DNA of 64,000 bases from Nocardioides marmoriginsengisoli (GTDB taxonomy: Bacteria; Actinomycetota; Actinomycetes; Propionibacteriales; Nocardioidaceae): contig NZ_RJSE01000009.1 of the NCBI RefSeq assembly GCF_003725695.1, positions 186,001-250,000 on the forward strand. The letters are read 5' to 3'. The notes beneath the pieces are model-generated. The model did not search any database, had not been told where the DNA came from, and worked only from the letters and a program-made list of their open reading frames with translations. A program made the translations under genes and the position numbers. Within the stretch, counting starts at the first letter, position 1. Each line of letters begins with the position of its first letter. This document shows positions 62,201-64,000 of this stretch, in pieces.

Positions 62201-64000
62201 GGTGAGGACGACGCGCACCGTTCGTGCCGCCCCCGACGGGTTCTCGGAGGCGTTGCGGTAGGTGATGCTCCGCAGCAGCGCCTGGGTCGCGGCGGGGGTC
62301 GCGGCGGCGTTGAGGGCGATGGTCAGGGGGAGCAGGCCGGTGCCGACGTTCGACGTGCCGATCACGGTGCCGCCGTAGCTCACGGTGGAGCCCGAGACCC
62401 CGATCTGTCCGGCTCCGGTGCCCTCGTTGCGGATCCCGAACCGGTCTTCTGCCAGTCCACCGCTGGTCATGGCGACGGTCAGGCTTCCGGTCGCGAAGTC
62501 GGCGGAGTCGGTGTCCGCCACGGTGCCAGCGGCGGTGATCGGCGTAGCGGCATCGTTCTCGGTGTAGGCCAGCGGCCCGGTCTCGATCGCGGCGACCACC
62601 GGTGCCGTGTTCGGGGTGCAGCTGACCGTCATCGACACGGTCGCGGAGCTGCCGCCGTTGACGGTGTAGGTGAAGGTGTCCGGCGCTCCGAGGGGGTCGT
62701 TGCAGTAGCCGGCGTCCGGCAGGTAGCTCAGGGTGCTGTACGCACCGAGCACGCCGTCGGAGAGCGTCACGGTGCCGTGGGCAGGATCCGAGACGGTGGC
62801 GATCGTCCGCGGTCCGGCGTCGACATCGGTGTCATTGTCGAGCACCGGGATCTCGGCCGCGACCACGACCTGGCCGACGGTCGCGGCGTCGTCGACCGCC
62901 ACCGGCAGATCGTCGGCCGGGGTGACCGCGATGTTCCGGCTCTCCGGCGCGCTGGTGCCGCCGTCGCCGTCGGTGAGCACGAACTGCGCCGTCCGCGTCG
63001 TCGTGGACGGATCGTCGGAGACGTTGCGGTAGGTGATGCCGCGCAGCAGCGCCTGGATCGCGGCCGGAGTCGCGGCGGCGTTCACACTGACCACCAGGTC
63101 GGTGGTGCCACTGCCTCCGGTGAAGGTTCCGATCGTCGTACCGGCGTAGCTGACGTCCGCTCCGGAGACGCCGATCTGCCCGGCGCCGGTGCCTTCGTCA
63201 CGGATCGCGAGCCGATCGTCGGCCTCCCCGCCGACCTCGAGGCCGACCGTCAGGGTGCCGCCGTCGAAGTCCGCGGAGTCCGGGTCGGCGAGAGTGCCGG
63301 CCGCCGTGACCGGAGTGGCCGGGTCGTTCTCGTCGTAGGTCAGGGCTCCGGCCTCGAAGCCGGCCAGGTCGGGGGCGTCGTTGGACGCAGTGAGCGCGAG
63401 GTTCCGGGTCGCCGGGCTGCTGGTGCCGCCGTCACCGTCGGTCAGCACGAACCGCGCCGTCCGCGTCGTCGTGGACGGGTCGTCGGAGACGTTGCGGTAG
63501 GTGACGTTGCGCAGCAGGGCCTGGATCACGAACGGAGTCGTGACCGCGTTCAGGGTGATCACCAGCGGGGCGGTACCGATGCCGCCGGAGACAGTGCCGA
63601 CGACGTTGTTGGAGTAGGTGACCTCCGTTCCGGAGACGCCGATCTGGCCGGCGCCGGTGCCTTGGTTGCGGAGGTCGAGCCGGTCCGCCGAGCCGCCGCC
63701 TGCGGACAGATCGACGGTCAGGGTGCCACCGTCGAAGTTCCCCGAATCGACGTCGGCGACGGTGCCGGACGCAGTGATCGGCGCGGCCGCCCCGTTCTCG
63801 GCGTAGGCGAGAGGAGGGCCCTCGATCCCGGCGATCACCGGATCGTCGTTGACGGCGGTGACAGCGACGTCCCGGGTAGCGGGCGCACTCGTCTCGCCGT
63901 CGCCGTCGTCCAGCACGAACCGAACGGTGCGGCCGGCCTCCGACGGCGTGTCGGAGTTGTTGCGGTAGGTGATGGCACGCAGCAGCGCCTGGGTCGCCGC
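53267..64000 (-). CDS. Giant surface-type protein: cadherin-like repeats plus C-terminal beta-helix (5' end outside window)
   Basis: At least 3577 residues; the frame stays open to the window edge, so start and signal peptide are missing. From 64000 to about 56290 run 14 canonical repeats of about 155 residues. Each has an N-terminal ALAYxEN strand, a TGTVxDxDSANF acidic loop, the core RNQGTGAGQIGVSG, an LLRNVTYRNVS strand and a DGDGGTS loop that could bind calcium. Three VDD-type modules with VLANDTD are interspersed, plus two divergent repeats. Near 55270 (VWYVNNSGAAGDGRS) a right-handed parallel beta-helix domain begins and fills the last about 660 residues. No LPxTG or membrane anchor is seen at the C-terminus (ends LGTPPV). 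An adhesion or matrix role is inferred. Confidence 0.85.
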   Translation of the reverse strand, partial: AATQALLRAITYRNNSDTPSEAGRTVRFVLDDGDGETSAPATRDVAVTAVNDDPVIAGIEGPPLAYAENGAAAPITASGTVADVDSGNFDGGTLTVDLSAGGGSADRLDLRNQGTGAGQIGVSGTEVTYSNNVVGTVSGGIGTAPLVITLNAVTTPFVIQALLRNVTYRNVSDDPSTTTRTARFVLTDGDGGTSSPATRNLALTASNDAPDLAGFEAGALTYDENDPATPVTAAGTLADPDSADFDGGTLTVGLEVGGEADDRLAIRDEGTGAGQIGVSGADVSYAGTTIGTFTGGSGTTDLVVSVNAAATPAAIQALLRGITYRNVSDDPSTTTRTAQFVLTDGDGGTSAPESRNIAVTPADDLPVAVDDAATVGQVVVAAEIPVLDNDTDVDAGPRTIATVSDPAHGTVTLSDGVLGAYSTLSYLPDAGYCNDPLGAPDTFTYTVNGGSSATVSMTVSCTPNTAPVVAAIETGPLAYTENDAATPITAAGTVADTDSADFATGSLTVAMTSGGLAEDRFGIRNEGTGAGQIGVSGSTVSYGGTVIGTSNVGTGLLPLTIALNAAATPAATQALLRSITYRNASENPSGAARTVRVVLTDGDGGTSTAVTRGITVTSVNDAPTLSILDPAPVGYPENSGALPLALSTTLTDPDSADFAGGTFTVDFSVGGTADDTLQIHATGTGPGQISVSGANVGYGGTVIGTFAGGSGGTALVVALNTNATPAALGILARAIYFRNPSDDPSVAPRTARFVVTDGDGGTSAPATRDIDLHAEDDAPVAVDDTATVGQGVSPVDIPVLANDTDVDGGPRTISSFLPPAHGTVVLTGGTAGARTGLTYEPAPGYCNTPGSAPDTFEYTVNPGASSATVSMTVTCDPNTAPAIAAVETGALAYAENAAGTPVTATGTVSDEDSADFATGTLTVDYAAGGSVDDRLEIRNQGSGVGQIGVSGASVSFAGTLIGTFAGGSGTTPLVVTLNAAATPVATQALLRNVTFRNVSHTPSTAARAARFVLTDGDGGTSNAATRSIAVSAVNDRPVIAAIEASALAYAEGATATPVTATGTVSDVDSADFATGTLTASFSVAGTADDRLEIRNQGTGAGQIGISGANVSYAGTTIGTFAGGTGTTPLVVTLNAAATPAATQALLRNVTFRNVSASPVVSTRTVRFLLADGDGGTSTAVTRGVAVSAFNTAPVIAAVETSTLAYAENAGLVPITATGTVTDDNASFSTGVLTIDFSVGGQPEDRLEVRNQGSGAGQIGVDNQTVNYGSSTIGQLSNGAAGQPLVITLDAGATPVAVQALLRNIGYRNFSDNPSTAARTARFVLTDGTGGTSNAATRAIAVSRSNDAPVIENYDAEMLSYDESAPPRPVSLLMTVVDVDSADLAGGKLTVDYSVGGLAEDRLGIIDGGTGAGQIGVSGSNVTYGGTAIGTFAGGSDTTPLVITLNASATPAVTEALARRIAYSNDSGTPSTAVRTVRFVLTDGDGGTSAPATRQVTVVPLNTPPVVTGVETTMLSYTAGSPATPITATGTVADVDSANFDTGSLTAGYAVAGNADDRLEIRHQGTGPGQVGVSGANVSYAGTTIGTFTGGAGATPLVVTFSAAATPAAVQALLRNITYRNVAVVPLFGPRTVRFQVNDGDGAISADTAQRAINLTLGNVAPFVQVPETAPLGYVPGTAALLVTPGAIVLDGDSADLATGTLAVANTGSTTANDRIEIRNQGTGAGQIGVSGANVTYAGTVIGTFIGGAGTTPLLVTLNVGATPAIAQALIRNVTFRTLTSVIGTSSRFLQITLSDGDGGSGGAGRGVTVTGTTAPPVMTTSGGATAFTEQQPLAPAIDPGLTISDADSTLLVGATVQLTAGSTSGDQILGVSTGNITSSFDAASGKLTLTGSESVAVYQSALRVVAFYNNGNNPGSLARTLTFTVTDGTATSAPVTKQVAVTPVNDGPSLGMEPSALAYTEGAGAVPITTTGTVSDVDSPDFATGKLTVDFAAGGQAEDRLAIRNQGTGAGQIGVSASNVSYAGTTIGTFAGGTNGSTPLVITLNASATPAITQALLRNVTYQNVSADPSTVARSLRAGLTDGDGGASGTALRTLNVTPTTAAPVVAAVETTALAYTENGAGSVLTATATLADADSASFSTGVLSVSLSAGGLAEDRLEIRNQGTAAGQIGVSGSTVTYGGVALGTFTGGTGTLPLAITLNATSTVTATRALIRNLVYRNVSDNPSTAARAAQLVLSDGSGSSSVPVTRQIAVTAVNDVPVVAGLETAALAYTENDAATLITATTTVTDLDSANFDTGTLSIGFTANGHADDRLTIRNQGTGAGQIGVAGNVVSYAGTSIGTFAGGSSGLSSLTISLNANTTPAVVQALARNIGYRNVSESPSTLTRTIRILATDGDGGGTSTVVTRQIAIAAVPDLPVIAAVEGTALAYAENAAATPVTATGTVADVDSANFDTGTLTASLPTGGIASDRLEIRNQGVATGQIGVSGANVSYAGVTLGTFAGGSGTTALVIALNASATPAATQALLRNVTYRNISDNPGSTARTVRFVLADGDGGTSAPVTRQVAVTPANDAPSAVNDTATTAEDTFVDIDVLANDTDAETANAGLTVTSIAAVVGGTAVLQPGNRVVRFTPTANANGQGGFTYKANDGTVSSTNTGTVTVTVTPVNDAPVVTTTAGTTSANQQAATVVDGGVTVADVDSTITGATVRLTTGFVSAQDTLALPGQPRTGGITATYAAGVLTLTGSTTPANYQAALRAVTYTNSSITPSTTVRTSRFQVTDAAGSLSSFADRAIQPVDLPESATPVDAGESITATGNTRLYVETPAAAGVPARTSATGNVLDNATDSDGPHSALTAVNATAPAHGTVTLSTDGSYVYTPDRGYTGPDSFTYRVSDTFVLSAPSTVSITVANRVWYVNNSGAAGDGRSTSPYNTLEAADVAADAPGDVIYVQRGTGTITGLTTGVDLLADQQLIGEKAALVVAGATLAPAGSPALLKGSVVLGSGNTLAGFSLAGDGVTAAVAGGAGDAGGTFSDLQVTSSTTGGFDLGGTTGTWTFTNVTADATSPTAPALRASSAGTLSFTPTGTVSFSSAGAGPLQLSGSTLSGTIDTVTAAAGSTAGIDVQNTGGSLTIANVAVNTSGPGLKLAGATAITIAGGSVTSTGGDFGISVANSSSSAIAIGSGSLTGSTTAAFIVSDGSGDVSYGGAIGNVAGFSAQVANHTAGTVRLSGAINSNGGFFATGTAGLVEVTGTSNVLNVVGSTAAYVAAPIGPGGIQFRSISVSGTTSDGIYVGKTGTGAFKVTGTGTSGSGGTLTNALVRVTGSTGPVVLDGLLMNGNGIKVTNATRFALRNSKITGEVYTGIDVDTFDDGAHDYVIENNVVALTAGGNNFGITYSNSQTSSPVNNLWLRNNTVSGVDVSGIEVSFMGGTRTIGQISGNDISGYGQGGMSLLTSIGEPDVDLTVTNNRIHDYTPPTVFSGLRVQAGTGCTGGAGQSVCDGGSLCFAATGNLVGSGGSGNDFTLGSAKGAFLMPGLTGDPLANFYNNNPDAGMFGQILNDSLSRFSSGTCATLGTPPV
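56290..64000 (-). repeat. Tandem ~468-base coding repeats with a 1.24-kb super-repeat
   Basis: The codons for the GQIGVSG core recur at about 63641, 63173, 62398, 61940, 61159, 60686, 60226, 59757, 59288, 58829, 57958, 57490, 57020 and 56550. The basic period is 458-473 bases. Two larger gaps near 62.6-62.9 and 61.4-61.7 kb hold an inserted VDD module, making a repeat-repeat-module unit of about 1.24 kb that occurs twice in a row. Neighbouring units near 60.6 and 61.1 kb are especially alike. Confidence 0.8.

Noticed and set aside
53267-64000. CRISPR array
   Set aside because: The regular repeats are about 468 bases, code for protein domains in frame throughout and are not separated by unique short spacers.

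Overview
The window is chromosomal DNA from a high-GC Gram-positive bacterium. GC-rich third codon positions, frequent GTG starts, 1-4 base gene overlaps, an MprAB/HtrA stress locus, a SigE-family sigma factor, a HelD-type RNA polymerase factor and a mymA-like lipid/monooxygenase operon all point to an actinobacterium, probably Nocardioides or a close relative (inference from gene content and style; no marker gene such as 16S is present). Coding density is very high: no gap without a gene exceeds about 170 bases, and I see no tRNA, rRNA, CRISPR array, insertion sequence or integrase.

Layout. 0-4.6 kb: the 5' end of an aminotransferase, an EamA exporter, a dimethylargininase-like hydrolase divergent from a GntR regulator with two matching operators, a holin-family membrane protein coupled to a low-molecular-weight tyrosine phosphatase, and a fructosamine-kinase-family gene. 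4.7-8.2 kb: response regulator, sensor kinase and HtrA-like protease (MprA-MprB-PepD type). 8.3-12 kb: pabB-pabA and a fused PhzE/TrpEG-type chorismate enzyme. 12-19.8 kb: an ATPase regulator, a secreted beta-propeller, a flavin-binding split-barrel protein, small proteins and a secreted S15 peptidase. 19.8-30.6 kb: a long minus-strand run. Its upstream half is a tightly coupled hydrolase-SDR-diiron protein-flavin monooxygenase set resembling the mycobacterial mymA operon; it continues into MerR, MoxR ATPase, VWA protein, phosphoesterase and HelD.

30.6-39.5 kb is also minus strand: an internally duplicated protein of unknown function with a 69-residue partner behind a structured leader, an amidohydrolase/cupin pair behind palindromes, a PI-PLC-like protein, and an AraC-VOC-VOC-UvrA-like operon that looks like a drug-resistance module. 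39.6-50.7 kb is a cell-envelope zone: an LPDTG-anchored surface protein, sigma/anti-sigma pair, VanY-type peptidase, secreted GH16 glycosidase, secreted Ig-like protein and a NarL-type two-component system. 50.8-53.2 kb has a Dcu-type dicarboxylate carrier and an N-formylglutamate-amidohydrolase-like gene. From 53.3 kb to the window edge runs one enormous surface protein (at least 3577 residues): about 155-residue repeats feeding into a C-terminal beta-helix domain, 5' end outside the window.

The most unusual items are the giant repeat protein with its 1.24-kb super-repeat, the mymA-like operon with an atypical Baeyer-Villiger fingerprint and a diiron partner, the leader that appears to bury a ribosome-binding site at 31.9 kb, and the UvrA-like/double-VOC operon. 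All functional calls are from reading the sequence; no database search was run.
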